From assembly GCA_963748095.1 (NCBI GenBank), contig CAVVIO010000068.1:16759-80758 (forward strand): a stretch of DNA of 64,000 nt, given 5' to 3'. This DNA comes from CAVVIO01 sp963748095 (lineage in GTDB: Bacteria > Bacteroidota > Bacteroidia > Bacteroidales > UBA10428). This document shows positions 51,776-61,557 of this stretch, in pieces. Both the position numbers and the translations under genes were made by a program. Position 1 is the stretch's first letter, and each line of letters begins with the position of its first letter. The notes below the pieces were generated by a model. It saw only the letters and a list, made by a program, of their open reading frames with translations, was not told where the DNA came from and ran no database searches.

Positions 51776-53020
51776 TTGCAAGTGAAGAATTTCCGCCGTA
51801 ATATCACTCTTGTTTCTCTTATTTTAGCAGGAGAAGCCGTGTTCTTTCTTCCGTTTGTACTGGCACGTGTATTTCGTCCTACTTTGCTCCTTGTCTTTAA
51901 CATCAATAATACGGAATTGGGTAACTGGTTTTCGGTATACGGCATTGTAGCCATGATTTCCTACTTTTTCGGTGGTCCCCTTGCCGACCGATTTCCTGCC
52001 CGCAACCTGATGGCGCTGGCATTGTGGCTTACCTCACTGGGAGGATTCTGGATGGCACTTATACCGGGTAATGCAGTAATGTTCGGACTTTATGCCTTCT
52101 GGGGAATGACTACCATTTTTCTATTTTGGGCAGCCCTGATACGTGCTACCCGTGAATGGGGAGGAAACGGTTTCCAGGGCCGTGCTTTCGGCTGGCTCGA
52201 AGGTGGGCGGGGAATAACCGCTGCACTTATAGGCACATTTTCATTATTTCTCTTTTCCGACCTGATGCCCGGCAATACATCCGGTGTTATTGCTGCACAA
52301 CGGATACATGCTTTTAAACTGGTGATCGTAGCCACCTCATGTATCGTCTTTCTTGCCGGAGTTATTGTCTGGATCTTCGTTCCAAAAAAAACATCGGATT
52401 TATACAAAACTGCCATACCTTTCAAAACGATTAAATTGCTAATATCCAAACCCGTGATCTGGATGCTGTCCCTGATCATTGTTTGTGCCTATGTAGGATA
52501 TAAAATCACTGATGATTTTTCATTATATGCAAATGAAGTTCTGGGTTTCGATGAAGTAAAAGCTGCCGGAGTGGGTACAGCAGCGCTGTGGATGCGTGCC
52601 CTGGTAGCTATTCTGGCAGGTTATCTTGCAGATAAAACCAGTGCTAACAAAATAATAAACATCAGCTTTGCTTTATCAGTACTCGGGGGAATTTTTATAG
52701 CTGTCGGATTCGTGAATTCATACATAGTACTGGCTTTAACGAACCTGGCAATGATCATGGCCGGGGTTTATGGCGTGCGGGCATTATATTTTGCCCTTAT
52801 CAGCGAAGTGGGATTTTCTTTATCTACCACCGGTACCATTGTGGGAATTATCTCGGTTATCGGGTTTACACCGGATATCTTTATGAGCCCCTGGATGGGC
52901 CGATTACTGGATAATCATCCCGGCGTTGCAGGACACCGGTTGGTATTTCTGGTACTCGCTTCATTTTCAGGCCTTGGACTACTTATCAGCCTGTTTTTAA
53001 AGAGATTTCGTCCGGCTTAA
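51776..53020 (+). CDS. MFS transporter
   Basis: This 414-residue protein has 12 predicted membrane helices. The motif-A loop between helices 2 and 3 is GGPLADRFPARNLM (about 62-75). The start is not ATG: TTG at 51776 or, better spaced, GTG at 51782 (MKNFRRNITLVS). Upstream ATG frames close. Bacteroidota MFS proteins of this kind often take up sugars or nucleosides, but the substrate is unknown. It is flanked by repeat debris on the left and CE4/GH8 enzymes on the right. Confidence 0.85.
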   Translation: MQVKNFRRNITLVSLILAGEAVFFLPFVLARVFRPTLLLVFNINNTELGNWFSVYGIVAMISYFFGGPLADRFPARNLMALALWLTSLGGFWMALIPGNAVMFGLYAFWGMTTIFLFWAALIRATREWGGNGFQGRAFGWLEGGRGITAALIGTFSLFLFSDLMPGNTSGVIAAQRIHAFKLVIVATSCIVFLAGVIVWIFVPKKTSDLYKTAIPFKTIKLLISKPVIWMLSLIIVCAYVGYKITDDFSLYANEVLGFDEVKAAGVGTAALWMRALVAILAGYLADKTSANKIINISFALSVLGGIFIAVGFVNSYIVLALTNLAMIMAGVYGVRALYFALISEVGFSLSTTGTIVGIISVIGFTPDIFMSPWMGRLLDNHPGVAGHRLVFLVLASFSGLGLLISLFLKRFRPA

Positions 53021-53055
53021 TGAATCAGAAAAATAATTGATCCGGAACTAACAGA

Positions 53056-54066
53056 TCATTTTTTTCTTAGAATCACGTTTCCATTATCCGGAACAACATC
53101 AAACTGGATATAATTTTTCTGGCCGTTAGCTACTATTATTGATTTCATTTGCTTTCCGTTCTGCCAGCAGGTGGAATTTTTCCACTTTTCAGGTAATGGT
53201 CTCCTGATAGTTACAGGGTAATTATAAATATCATCGGGCAACGTGTCTCCTACTTCAATTTTAATAGTTGAAGCATCTGCTTTCAATTCCTTTACAGAAA
53301 GGCTGTTTCTTTCACGGATATAACGTACCACATTTCCAAACGTTTCTACCCAGTACTTATAAGGGTTAGCATTCAGATATTCAAGACTTTCACGTAATAC
53401 ATCTGAAGGTAAAGGTGAATAACCACCATCGTTATCAATTCCATGGATCAGATACACGCACCATCCTCCGGATGAATCGGCTGCTTCGTCTTTATTCTTA
53501 AAATCAGCAGTAGTTTTCACAGCACCCAATTCACCACAAATAACCGAACTTATATTTAAAAAATCTCCCGGTGTACTCTTTTCAATAAATCCCTGGCAAC
53601 CACGCGCTGCAAAATAATAATCAGAAGTTATTGAATCGATACCTCTGGCGCAATAAGGATATGCCATTGTCATTCCGTGCAATCCGGGAATATGGGATTG
53701 AATCGTATCATAAGAATTCTTTAATTCCGTTTTCTGTTCAGACGCAGAAATAGTACCGAGATTAGGATGAGTTACCGTATGGCTGGCAACCTCCTGACCT
53801 TCTTCAGCCGCCATCTTCAGTACAGGCCATTTTGGGGTCCAGGTTGTGACAATAAAGTAGGTTGCATTTAATTTCAACTTATTGAACATGGGAATGGCTA
53901 TTGTATACTGGTTGGGGCATCCATCGTCGAAAGTATAGGTAATAGCGGCATTTCTGAAACCGTTCCAGGTTGCTACTTCATACGGTGAATCAACAGTCTG
54001 AGCTTTAATAACCATACCTGAAGCCAGCAGTAAAATAATAAATGCTGCTTTTTGAAAATAATTCAT
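53056..54066 (-). CDS. Secreted polysaccharide deacetylase (CE4)
   Basis: This 336-residue protein has a signal peptide (1-22, ending MVIKAQ). The NodB homology domain shows motif 1 TYTFDDG (Asp47-Asp48) and motif 2 SHTVTHPN (His96 and His100), the metal triad of CE4 deacetylases; motif 1 starts TFDDG as in catalytic members. Later motifs are less clear. It would remove N- or O-acetyl groups from a polymer in the periplasm or at the surface. It is convergent with the MFS gene and upstream-linked to GH8, 116 bp away. Confidence 0.85.
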   Translation of the reverse strand: MNYFQKAAFIILLLASGMVIKAQTVDSPYEVATWNGFRNAAITYTFDDGCPNQYTIAIPMFNKLKLNATYFIVTTWTPKWPVLKMAAEEGQEVASHTVTHPNLGTISASEQKTELKNSYDTIQSHIPGLHGMTMAYPYCARGIDSITSDYYFAARGCQGFIEKSTPGDFLNISSVICGELGAVKTTADFKNKDEAADSSGGWCVYLIHGIDNDGGYSPLPSDVLRESLEYLNANPYKYWVETFGNVVRYIRERNSLSVKELKADASTIKIEVGDTLPDDIYNYPVTIRRPLPEKWKNSTCWQNGKQMKSIIVANGQKNYIQFDVVPDNGNVILRKK

Positions 54067-54182
54067 AGTAATTTGTTATAGGGAAATAAAAATGTAAAAA
54101 TAACTATTATTTGTTTTTTGATCATTCTGATTTGCTGAATGGAAATACAAATTTCCGGTGTAATTGTTTTTGAAATTCAATG

Positions 54183-55847
54183 TTATTTAATCATCTTTAA
54201 ACTCTGACAATTTCCATTTGCTGTATTAATTTTAATCAAATAAGAACCACTCGTCAATGTCTGCACATTGAGCTGTAATTTATCCTGTGTAATATTGTCG
54301 ACTGACATTACTGTCTGACCCGATAAATCAATAATATTAAGTGAATGTGCATTTTTTAATCCACTCAGGGTAAGTATATTATTACTTATTACCGGATTCG
54401 GATAAATAAGATAATTATTCTCGTGGTTTTTAATGCCAGGAATGCCTGTTGACTCCTGTATATTGATTGTTATTTCCTTTTCACCATACACATCGGAACC
54501 ATCGTAAGCAGTAGCTCTCACTGTGACATTACCGTTGGCCACGGCTGTCAAAACACCATTTTCGTCAATATTGGCTTCGCCTGTGCCGTTTATAACACTC
54601 CATTCCACTATTTTATTAAAGGCATTGTCTGGTAAGACGGTAGCAACCATTTGTAATGTTCCGCCATCAGTTGTGATAGAGTCTATATCATTTTCACTAC
54701 TGACACTGATGTTGGTATCCAATACAAAACTGGTTTCAGGTTTCCAGAAATTACCGGTGGCAACAAAGAGATATACCCCTCTTGTATACAGGTTGAACCA
54801 GTATGTATCGTTCAACGAATGAAATACACTTCCAAAATTATTGACAATACTCTGACTGTTACACATGGCGCCCACGGTAAATCCTCCAATAAAAGCGCTG
54901 TTCTTATATCCCTGGTTATCGGGTGTCCCATCAAGTTTATAACCGTCGCGGATATTGTCAGCTCCCACTCCGTTGGCCCAGTTGGTTACTTTGGTACACC
55001 ATTCTTTTGCTAATGTATTACCATTCCACAGGTAATCAAGCGACATTCTCCAGGGTACCCGGCATGCATCGTATTTATAAGCGGTTTCTCTTTTGCTTGA
55101 AGAAGCAACATCGCCACCGGGAATACCATCAACAGATTGCCAGTCGGGTACCAGTCCGGTTAAATCGTTTGCAGAAGCATTCAAAATTCTATAGGAATCA
55201 TCTGCCAGTTGATTCCAAGAAGTATCTCCGGTTACATCGGCAAAAATTCTGAAAAAAGCCGGAGTGTAATACTGAATATCTGTAAGTTCACACCCGCCCC
55301 AGCCAATACCGGGACGCAGAGCTAATATAGTATCTCCGCATGAGATCATAAGATTGTTTTTTATGATATTCAGAATATACCGGGCTTCCTTCAGGTAATT
55401 TCCTCCCCACTGATTATAAGCCACAATCAGGGAAAAGGCTACATCAATATCCCCGTCGGTTGCACAATTCGGGTCTGAAATCCCGTCACAACTGACAAGC
55501 CAGGCCATCAGGTTCCGTGCCGTGGATGTACGCTTGCTTTTATAGAATTCGAATAATTTATCAAAATAATTCTGATCGCCATGATATGCGGTAAGCAACA
55601 TAGTAAACCCCATCGCTTCCACCTTGGTCTGATCGTATGTATCAGTAGTCGGACGTAAGGTTCCGTTACAATCCACGATATATGAGTTTTTAATCAGATT
55701 GTAGGAATTTGTGGCATCCGATGTATACACTGTAGACGGTTTATATCCATAGGGATAATCTATATTCTGTGGAAATGGATGCAACTGGGCAAATAAAGCA
55801 TTCATTGCCATAATCCATAAAGTTATAGTAATTAATAACTTCTTCAT
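54183..55847 (-). CDS. GH8 family glycoside hydrolase with Big_2 and T9SS domains
   Basis: This 554-residue secreted enzyme has a signal peptide (1-20), a GH8 (alpha/alpha)6 domain (about 25-370), a BIG2/Ig-like domain (about 378-460, SVSSENDIDSITTDGGTLQM) and a T9SS type A sorting domain (about 475-554, NYLIYPNPVISNN). GH8 landmarks are Glu77 (KVEAMGFTMLLTAY, the general acid position) and Asp131/Asp133 in ATDGDIDVAFSL. Family activities are endoglucanase, xylanase, chitosanase and reducing-end xylanase; the choice is open. The product is exported across the outer membrane. Confidence 0.88.
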   Translation of the reverse strand: MKKLLITITLWIMAMNALFAQLHPFPQNIDYPYGYKPSTVYTSDATNSYNLIKNSYIVDCNGTLRPTTDTYDQTKVEAMGFTMLLTAYHGDQNYFDKLFEFYKSKRTSTARNLMAWLVSCDGISDPNCATDGDIDVAFSLIVAYNQWGGNYLKEARYILNIIKNNLMISCGDTILALRPGIGWGGCELTDIQYYTPAFFRIFADVTGDTSWNQLADDSYRILNASANDLTGLVPDWQSVDGIPGGDVASSSKRETAYKYDACRVPWRMSLDYLWNGNTLAKEWCTKVTNWANGVGADNIRDGYKLDGTPDNQGYKNSAFIGGFTVGAMCNSQSIVNNFGSVFHSLNDTYWFNLYTRGVYLFVATGNFWKPETSFVLDTNISVSSENDIDSITTDGGTLQMVATVLPDNAFNKIVEWSVINGTGEANIDENGVLTAVANGNVTVRATAYDGSDVYGEKEITINIQESTGIPGIKNHENNYLIYPNPVISNNILTLSGLKNAHSLNIIDLSGQTVMSVDNITQDKLQLNVQTLTSGSYLIKINTANGNCQSLKMIK

Positions 55848-55914
55848 ATTTATTTAAATATATAAATTAACTTAAATTTTTCATTCTTTTTGAATTCAAA
55901 GTTGAATATTATTT

Positions 55915-57783
55915 TCATTCGTAACTGAATATCCGGTATGAATGCGGCTTCAATATGATACTATAAGTATTCCGGGGATTACCTCTTCTCCAAAAGGATT
56001 GTTTCTCAGCTTCACCTTTGAATGTTTGATTTGAACTGAGGTCAGTTATTGTGTTATAGGTTAACGGAGTAACTATCTTTAACATGGTATCATTATCTGA
56101 AAATGATTCAACAATAAAGGTTTTATTATCGTAAAGATAAAGGCTGATATTGGAAGGCCCCTCCATTGAAACATCCAGTCCGCTGCCCAGTACCTCCCTG
56201 ATCTTATCCAATGCCTGCGAAGGTAAATTATACAAATCGGAAAAATTATCCGGTATATTCAGTACATATAATTTTCCGTTGGAATAATCGGCCATGTGAA
56301 GGATGGGCCAGCCGTCTTTTCCGGCAATACCGGATACTACCTCCCACGAATCATTGGTTAAATACTGTATTTGTTGCATTAATATGGGTTTATCGGTATG
56401 TATCAGCCGGAATTCACCTTCGACCATAAAATCCTGTACCAATGCTTTTCTGTCGGTATACCGAAGTTCTGCAATATCATTCAACCCTTTGTCCTGTAAA
56501 GCTTTCAACAGTCCGGAGGTAATAACTACTTTTTTCCCGTCAGTTAACTGTTTTTTAATTTTTGAAACAATATCCTTATCAAATTTGGCCTCTTCTGTAA
56601 GTAATATCACATTGTCGCCCGAAGGAAATTCAGGACGGATATCCATCGGCAGCCCTATCATGCCGAGATAATTCTGCAAGAAATCTTCCCCGGTAGCATC
56701 ATAAGGCCGGTAGCTTTTTATTCCTATTGGATTTCCGGTTTTACCAATAATCTTATCCACTTTATCAAAAGTATATCCCGCAACCCTTGCCAGTGAAGTT
56801 GGCCTTTCGGGCGTACCTCCATTATAATTCACAGGTTGCATCATTTCGTCAAAGTCGAAACTGGTACGCTCATCCTGCCATGAAGAACGATCAGAGTATG
56901 AGATCGGACGGCTTAGATCGCCAAAATTGAATAATGTTATTTCCGGGGCTTTTGCAAATGCAGTGATCCATAATTGTTCCGCGTACCGGTCGAAGGTACC
57001 CATACCATACGAATCAACCCAGCCACCACCATTACGCCCGGGTGCTATATTTTCGAAATATCGGAAAATATCGTATCCCAGGTAAGGTTGTAAATGCTGT
57101 GCACTCATCACGGCATCACGGGTTTCGGTACCGGTATATATACCATCAAATATTTTCGGTTCTTTATCGAGATTAAATCCGAGTCCCTGAAAATGTTCGT
57201 ACCAGTTAGGGAATTTAACAATAATTTTCACATTGGGATTAACTTTCTTTGCCGGTCCGATCACCAGGTTCTGTGCTGCATCTGTCATCAGCTCCATGCG
57301 GTATTGTGTCCAACTGCGGTCTCCCTTATCTTTTATAGCCCCGTCGGTTTTGCAATTGGTAAAGAAAAAATCGTCAAGAATGAACTGATTAAAATTCTTT
57401 GCCGTGTATTCCGCTATTTCTTTCACTTTTTTCCGGTCATCCGGATCGTTATAGCAAAACGTACGAAAATGATCAGCTTCCTTAATCGTATAAGTGATGC
57501 CTCCTGATATTTCAATTCCACGGTTGGTGAAAAACTTCTTTACCTTATCCAGTTTCGCCTGATCTACCATGAACATGTCACGGTGTGTTTCAATATATAC
57601 TTTATCTATTTTAAGCTGCCGGCTTATCTCCTTCCATACCGGTAAAAGATAATTGGTGGTATCGCTCATCTGGTCCACATTGAAAGCAGTGCAATATACC
57701 GATACTTTGAAATTCTGATATTTTTGAGAGAAACCAGTAGAAAACAATGCAGTGATTAACAGAAATACAAGTAGTTTTTTCAT
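55915..57783 (-). CDS. Secreted glycoside hydrolase-like protein of unknown family
   Basis: The chosen start is 57783 (MKKLLVFLLITALFSTGFSQ), a clean signal peptide; an upstream Met adds 29 unlikely residues. The mature ~600-residue protein begins with a TIM-barrel-like course (KVSVYCTAFNVDQM, FILDDFFFTNCK, NVKIIVKFPNWYEH, IFDGIYTGTETRD, ITLFNFGDLSRP), with Asp/Glu at strand ends as in glycosidases, then a Rossmann/GATase-like middle (NVILLTEEAKFD) and a beta-rich end. It belongs with the GH8 gene (67 bp away, same strand). Family not recognised. Confidence 0.6.
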   Translation of the reverse strand: MKKLLVFLLITALFSTGFSQKYQNFKVSVYCTAFNVDQMSDTTNYLLPVWKEISRQLKIDKVYIETHRDMFMVDQAKLDKVKKFFTNRGIEISGGITYTIKEADHFRTFCYNDPDDRKKVKEIAEYTAKNFNQFILDDFFFTNCKTDGAIKDKGDRSWTQYRMELMTDAAQNLVIGPAKKVNPNVKIIVKFPNWYEHFQGLGFNLDKEPKIFDGIYTGTETRDAVMSAQHLQPYLGYDIFRYFENIAPGRNGGGWVDSYGMGTFDRYAEQLWITAFAKAPEITLFNFGDLSRPISYSDRSSWQDERTSFDFDEMMQPVNYNGGTPERPTSLARVAGYTFDKVDKIIGKTGNPIGIKSYRPYDATGEDFLQNYLGMIGLPMDIRPEFPSGDNVILLTEEAKFDKDIVSKIKKQLTDGKKVVITSGLLKALQDKGLNDIAELRYTDRKALVQDFMVEGEFRLIHTDKPILMQQIQYLTNDSWEVVSGIAGKDGWPILHMADYSNGKLYVLNIPDNFSDLYNLPSQALDKIREVLGSGLDVSMEGPSNISLYLYDNKTFIVESFSDNDTMLKIVTPLTYNTITDLSSNQTFKGEAEKQSFWRRGNPRNTYSIILKPHSYRIFSYE

Positions 57784-58039
57784 GACAATCATATGATTAG
57801 TTAAGTAATTGAAGTTAGTTCTGTAAGTAAAAATAAAAAAATTGTAGGATTCAAAAGATTTCGGAGACAATAAAAGTTGTTTTTATTCATGTTGCTGAAA
57901 TTTAACTGTATTTAGCGCCAGTTTATAATTGCTTAATGTCTGAATTGATTTTTTATTCAAACTTATTTCTGATTAATTAATGTTTTCATTAAATTTAGTA
58001 TCTGAATATTTTCCGATAATTTAACTAAACCATATTATC

Positions 58040-58204
58040 ATGACAAAAAAAATGATTACTGTAAAAGAACTGGCCGATGAATTAACCGACCGGCTGAATA
58101 AACACCAGTCTGTAGATTGCTGTAAAAATGAACTGATTAATCTGATGCAACTGGCCAAGAAAAAGATAGGTGCGGAAAAAATAGAAGTGGAATGGAGTGA
58201 ATAA
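58040..58204 (+). CDS. Small conserved-looking protein, 54 residues
   Basis: An ATG at 58040 (second Met four codons later) opens MTKKMITVKELADELTDRLN and continues through HQSVDCCKNELINLMQLAKK to EVEWSE, stop at 58204. The helix-turn-helix-like amphipathic pattern, the Cys-Cys pair at 27-28 and good coding composition suggest a real small gene. Function unknown; it has no clear partner. It lies between the unknown GH-like gene (divergent) and the amidohydrolase. Confidence 0.55.
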   Translation: MTKKMITVKELADELTDRLNKHQSVDCCKNELINLMQLAKKKIGAEKIEVEWSE

Positions 58205-58453
58205 GGATCTTTCAGAAGATAGCATATTTAGTAAAATATATATTCTGAAATTTAAAACGCTGGTTCTGAAAATATGCCCATAAAATCCGCTTTTTACTTT
58301 ATTTGTTCTATTTCATTTTCCAGTTAGGCAAACCTTTTTAAATGGGGTCACGAGTATACAGAAGTACCACGAAATGAACATTTTCCGTTATTGAGGGTTA
58401 TATACGGTACATTAATTTTTCAAGTAAGAATTAATTACTAACCCTTACCCGCC

Positions 58454-60994
58454 ATGAAAAAGATCACAACCGGTATTCCTTTGTGGATCATCCGTCTGTT
58501 TTTATTTACCATCATATTATATTTTTCCGTCGTAAACAGTTTTACCCAGGAAAATACTGACTGGAACCTGTTACTCGGAGCAAGAGTAGCGGTATCGGAT
58601 TATTCTCCCGGAAATCCTCCTGAAAACGCCTTTCTGAAAACTCATAGCCCGTTGTGTTGGTCCGCAGATGGAGGCGGGATGCAATGGCTGGAAGCAGATT
58701 TTAAAGAAGCTGTAACCATTAATCGTTTTGAATTGACTTTCGGTCATAATTATAGCGGTGAACCAATAGCAATTTATGGCCGAAATATTGATGGCAACTA
58801 TAAACTTCTACACCGGTTTAAAGATGAAAACCTTGCCGGAGATACCAGTTTGATATACACTCCATCTGAACCGTGGGCTTCGATTGAATTTGTACGTATC
58901 GAATCACCTGAAAGCCCTGTAACACTGTGTTGGCGAGACCTGGAACTGATCGGTAACATACCCGGTAGTGATCCGCCGGATGATATTAGTGAGAATTGCC
59001 GGACAACTCCCGATATAATCTATCATAACGGTACAATTATAACTATGGATTCAAGCAAACCTGCAGCAGAAGCTGTAGCAATTCATCTTAATAAGGTTAT
59101 CGGAGTTGGTACGGATGAAGAGATGCTTACTCTTCAGAAACCAGGTTGTAATACCAGTCTTGTTGATCTGAACGGATTAACCGTTCTTCCCGGTTTCAAT
59201 GATTCTCATTCGCACTGGTTCAGTTGGAGACAACATATTTGTTCGGTTACCGGGGACACAACTAATCCCTCATTGGACGAGATTATGCAAATGCTTTCTT
59301 CATTGGGATGGACTAGCATTTCGGAACTGAATTTCGGCCGGCCGGACAACAGTTCTGCAGAACACCTGCAAAATGCACTTGATCTGGCATTTCACGGTAA
59401 ACTTTCTGTACGGTTAAACGGTTACTGGGGACAACTGAATGATATGGACCTTATCAGCACTCTTGCGGATTCCGGACGTTTCCCCGGTGAATCATTTTCC
59501 GGAAGGATACGTGCTCCAGGAGTTAAAATTTATGTGGATGATCCGTTTGGAACCACTGATATTCTGACCCAGGAAGAAGTAAGTACCCAGATCCAACTGG
59601 CTCACAATGACGGATGGCAAGTAGCTGCCCATGCTGTAAACGAGAGTGCAGTGGAAAAGATTCTCTCTGCCTATGAAAATGTATTGGGTCTGGAATCGAA
59701 TGAAAACTACAGGTACCGGATAGAACATGCCGTTAAAGTTTCAGATGATCAGCTTTCACGAATGAAAAATAAAGGTATTATAACATCCTTTCAATTGATG
59801 GGACCTGCTGACTGGCCGGAACAGGAAACTTTTCAGACATATATAAGCAATACAAATCCGGAATGGTGCCTAAGATGGAAAGATCTTGTCAATGCCGAAC
59901 CTGAAGGTTTGCATATTACAGGAAGTACTGATGCTCCCTTTAATGACACGCCATGTGACTATTCTCCTTTCCGGGTAATATACCAGGCAGTTACACGTAT
60001 GGGATTTTTGGATCGTGCACATGCCGGATGGGAATTAAACCAACGACTTACTATACAGGAATGTTTGAAATTACTTTCAATAGACGGGGCTTATGCTACT
60101 TTCGAAGAAAATAAAAAGGGAAGTATCACACCCGGTAAATTGGCGGATCTAATAGTCGTATCGGGAAATCCTTTGGAAGTAGCTAGTCCGGAAGATCTGC
60201 TGAATATAAAAGTACTTCTCACAATGGTAGGCGGCCATATTGAATATTGTGACAATTCCGGTTATCCGGATTTGTGTTTAGCCACAGAAGCCTTCAACAT
60301 TAATTCAGCAATTATTACAGCATCAGATTACCTTATTGATCAAACTCCGGATCAGGTATTCGATAATAATACCGAAACAAACTGGGGTGCCGGAGATTAT
60401 GCACCACAGTGGATAAAGATTGACCTGATGAATAATTATAAAATAACCGGTGTTGATCTTATTGCTGACCAGTACCCTGATGGAACTACAGTGCATCAGT
60501 TACTTGCAGGAAAAAACAATCCGGACAATAATTTCGAATTACTTCATGAATTCAGCGGTTATACAACTACCGGTCAGGTATTGAGCTACAGCGCTCCATC
60601 CTCCACAGATAGTTTCCGGTATATTAAAGTTCTGACAACAGAAAGTCCTTCATGGGTGTCCTGGAAAGAGATAAGGATATATAAGAATGGGGAAACAAAC
60701 TTAAAAGATAACAGAATGAATTCGCTTTTGTTATCCGATTTAAAAATAAGTCCGATGCCCTTAACAAATAATTCTGTTCTGTCTTATAATCTTGCTGAAA
60801 CAACCATAATTACAGCCAATATTGTTACGGCCAACGGAACAGTTCTGTTTAATTGGTTTGACGAATTACAATCACAGGGTTCACATACGATATTTATTGA
60901 TCAGGGAATGGTTAACAGGTTGCCAACAGGAGTCAGTTTTCTGATTCTGAATACCTCTGGTGCCACTTATGTCGAAAAATTAGTAAAGTATTGA
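58454..60994 (+). CDS. Secreted amidohydrolase framed by two discoidin domains
   Basis: This is an 846-residue protein. Order: signal/membrane segment (about 12-30), F5/8-type C (discoidin) domain (about 38-168), amidohydrolase_3 (YtcJ-like) domain (about 186-620), a second F5/8-like domain (about 630-745) and a C-terminal beta domain like a T9SS sorting domain (about 765-846). Metal-site landmarks are His252-Ser-His254 (FNDSHSHWF), HAVN, RIEHAV and the Asp in STDAPF. The discoidin domains would bind glycan. Amidohydrolase_3 enzymes hydrolyse amides or carbamates; the substrate is unknown. Confidence 0.8.
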   Translation: MKKITTGIPLWIIRLFLFTIILYFSVVNSFTQENTDWNLLLGARVAVSDYSPGNPPENAFLKTHSPLCWSADGGGMQWLEADFKEAVTINRFELTFGHNYSGEPIAIYGRNIDGNYKLLHRFKDENLAGDTSLIYTPSEPWASIEFVRIESPESPVTLCWRDLELIGNIPGSDPPDDISENCRTTPDIIYHNGTIITMDSSKPAAEAVAIHLNKVIGVGTDEEMLTLQKPGCNTSLVDLNGLTVLPGFNDSHSHWFSWRQHICSVTGDTTNPSLDEIMQMLSSLGWTSISELNFGRPDNSSAEHLQNALDLAFHGKLSVRLNGYWGQLNDMDLISTLADSGRFPGESFSGRIRAPGVKIYVDDPFGTTDILTQEEVSTQIQLAHNDGWQVAAHAVNESAVEKILSAYENVLGLESNENYRYRIEHAVKVSDDQLSRMKNKGIITSFQLMGPADWPEQETFQTYISNTNPEWCLRWKDLVNAEPEGLHITGSTDAPFNDTPCDYSPFRVIYQAVTRMGFLDRAHAGWELNQRLTIQECLKLLSIDGAYATFEENKKGSITPGKLADLIVVSGNPLEVASPEDLLNIKVLLTMVGGHIEYCDNSGYPDLCLATEAFNINSAIITASDYLIDQTPDQVFDNNTETNWGAGDYAPQWIKIDLMNNYKITGVDLIADQYPDGTTVHQLLAGKNNPDNNFELLHEFSGYTTTGQVLSYSAPSSTDSFRYIKVLTTESPSWVSWKEIRIYKNGETNLKDNRMNSLLLSDLKISPMPLTNNSVLSYNLAETTIITANIVTANGTVLFNWFDELQSQGSHTIFIDQGMVNRLPTGVSFLILNTSGATYVEKLVKY

Positions 60995-61557
60995 AAAATT
61001 AAATATTTACTTATATCCTTTCAACATCAAAGGTTTCAGATTACTACCTGTGTATAAATTTTGTTTAATTCTGGATCATCAACCAGTTCCTTTTTTATGT
61101 CATGGTGCGGTGTAATTCCTGTAACGTCTTTTCTACCCTTCTCTTTTCAGATTAAAATCTCCTCACGAGATATTTTTATTTCTGCAATGCAAGAGACGCG
61201 ATTAATCGCGTCTCTATTGTTATATACGATTTCTTTCAATTGCAGATTGTTTCCTTTATCTTCTGAACACGATTTGAAGGATTTATGGATGTGCAGGATA
61301 TGGATTTCAAAATCATATATGCAGAGCGTAAATCTTTGCTATATTCATTTCTAATATTTGTTATGATCCTTTTATAAAAGAGTCCTATTGCTTTTCAAAA
61401 AGAGTCCTAATTCTTTTTACCGGTCGTCCCGGTTGCATATTAAAAAGAAAAAAACCGGGTACCTGCCATTGAGGTGAACCACTATACATATTATTTTGTT
61501 TGTGAAACAGTTGTAAACCAATATCTGCGGGGGTGACTTTCCTTCCCGCGAATCTTT
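60995..61557. other. Intergenic region with a perfect 24-bp palindrome
   Basis: No gene is seen in this ~560-bp gap between convergent genes. At 61192-61215 lies a perfect palindrome with half-site AGAGACGCGATT. Tandem words GAGTCCTA occur near 61380-61410. Confidence 0.6.
61192..61215. repeat. Perfect 24-bp palindrome
   Basis: The sequence AGAGACGCGATT is followed immediately by its reverse complement. Such loopless palindromes recur in Bacteroidota intergenic DNA and may be a REP-like unit or a bidirectional terminator for the convergent genes 58454-60994 and 61558-63564. Confidence 0.75.

Noticed and set aside
57784..57870. Upstream start for the unknown secreted GH-like protein
   Set aside because: It would put 29 polar/aromatic residues before a clean signal peptide; the Met at 57783 is preferred.
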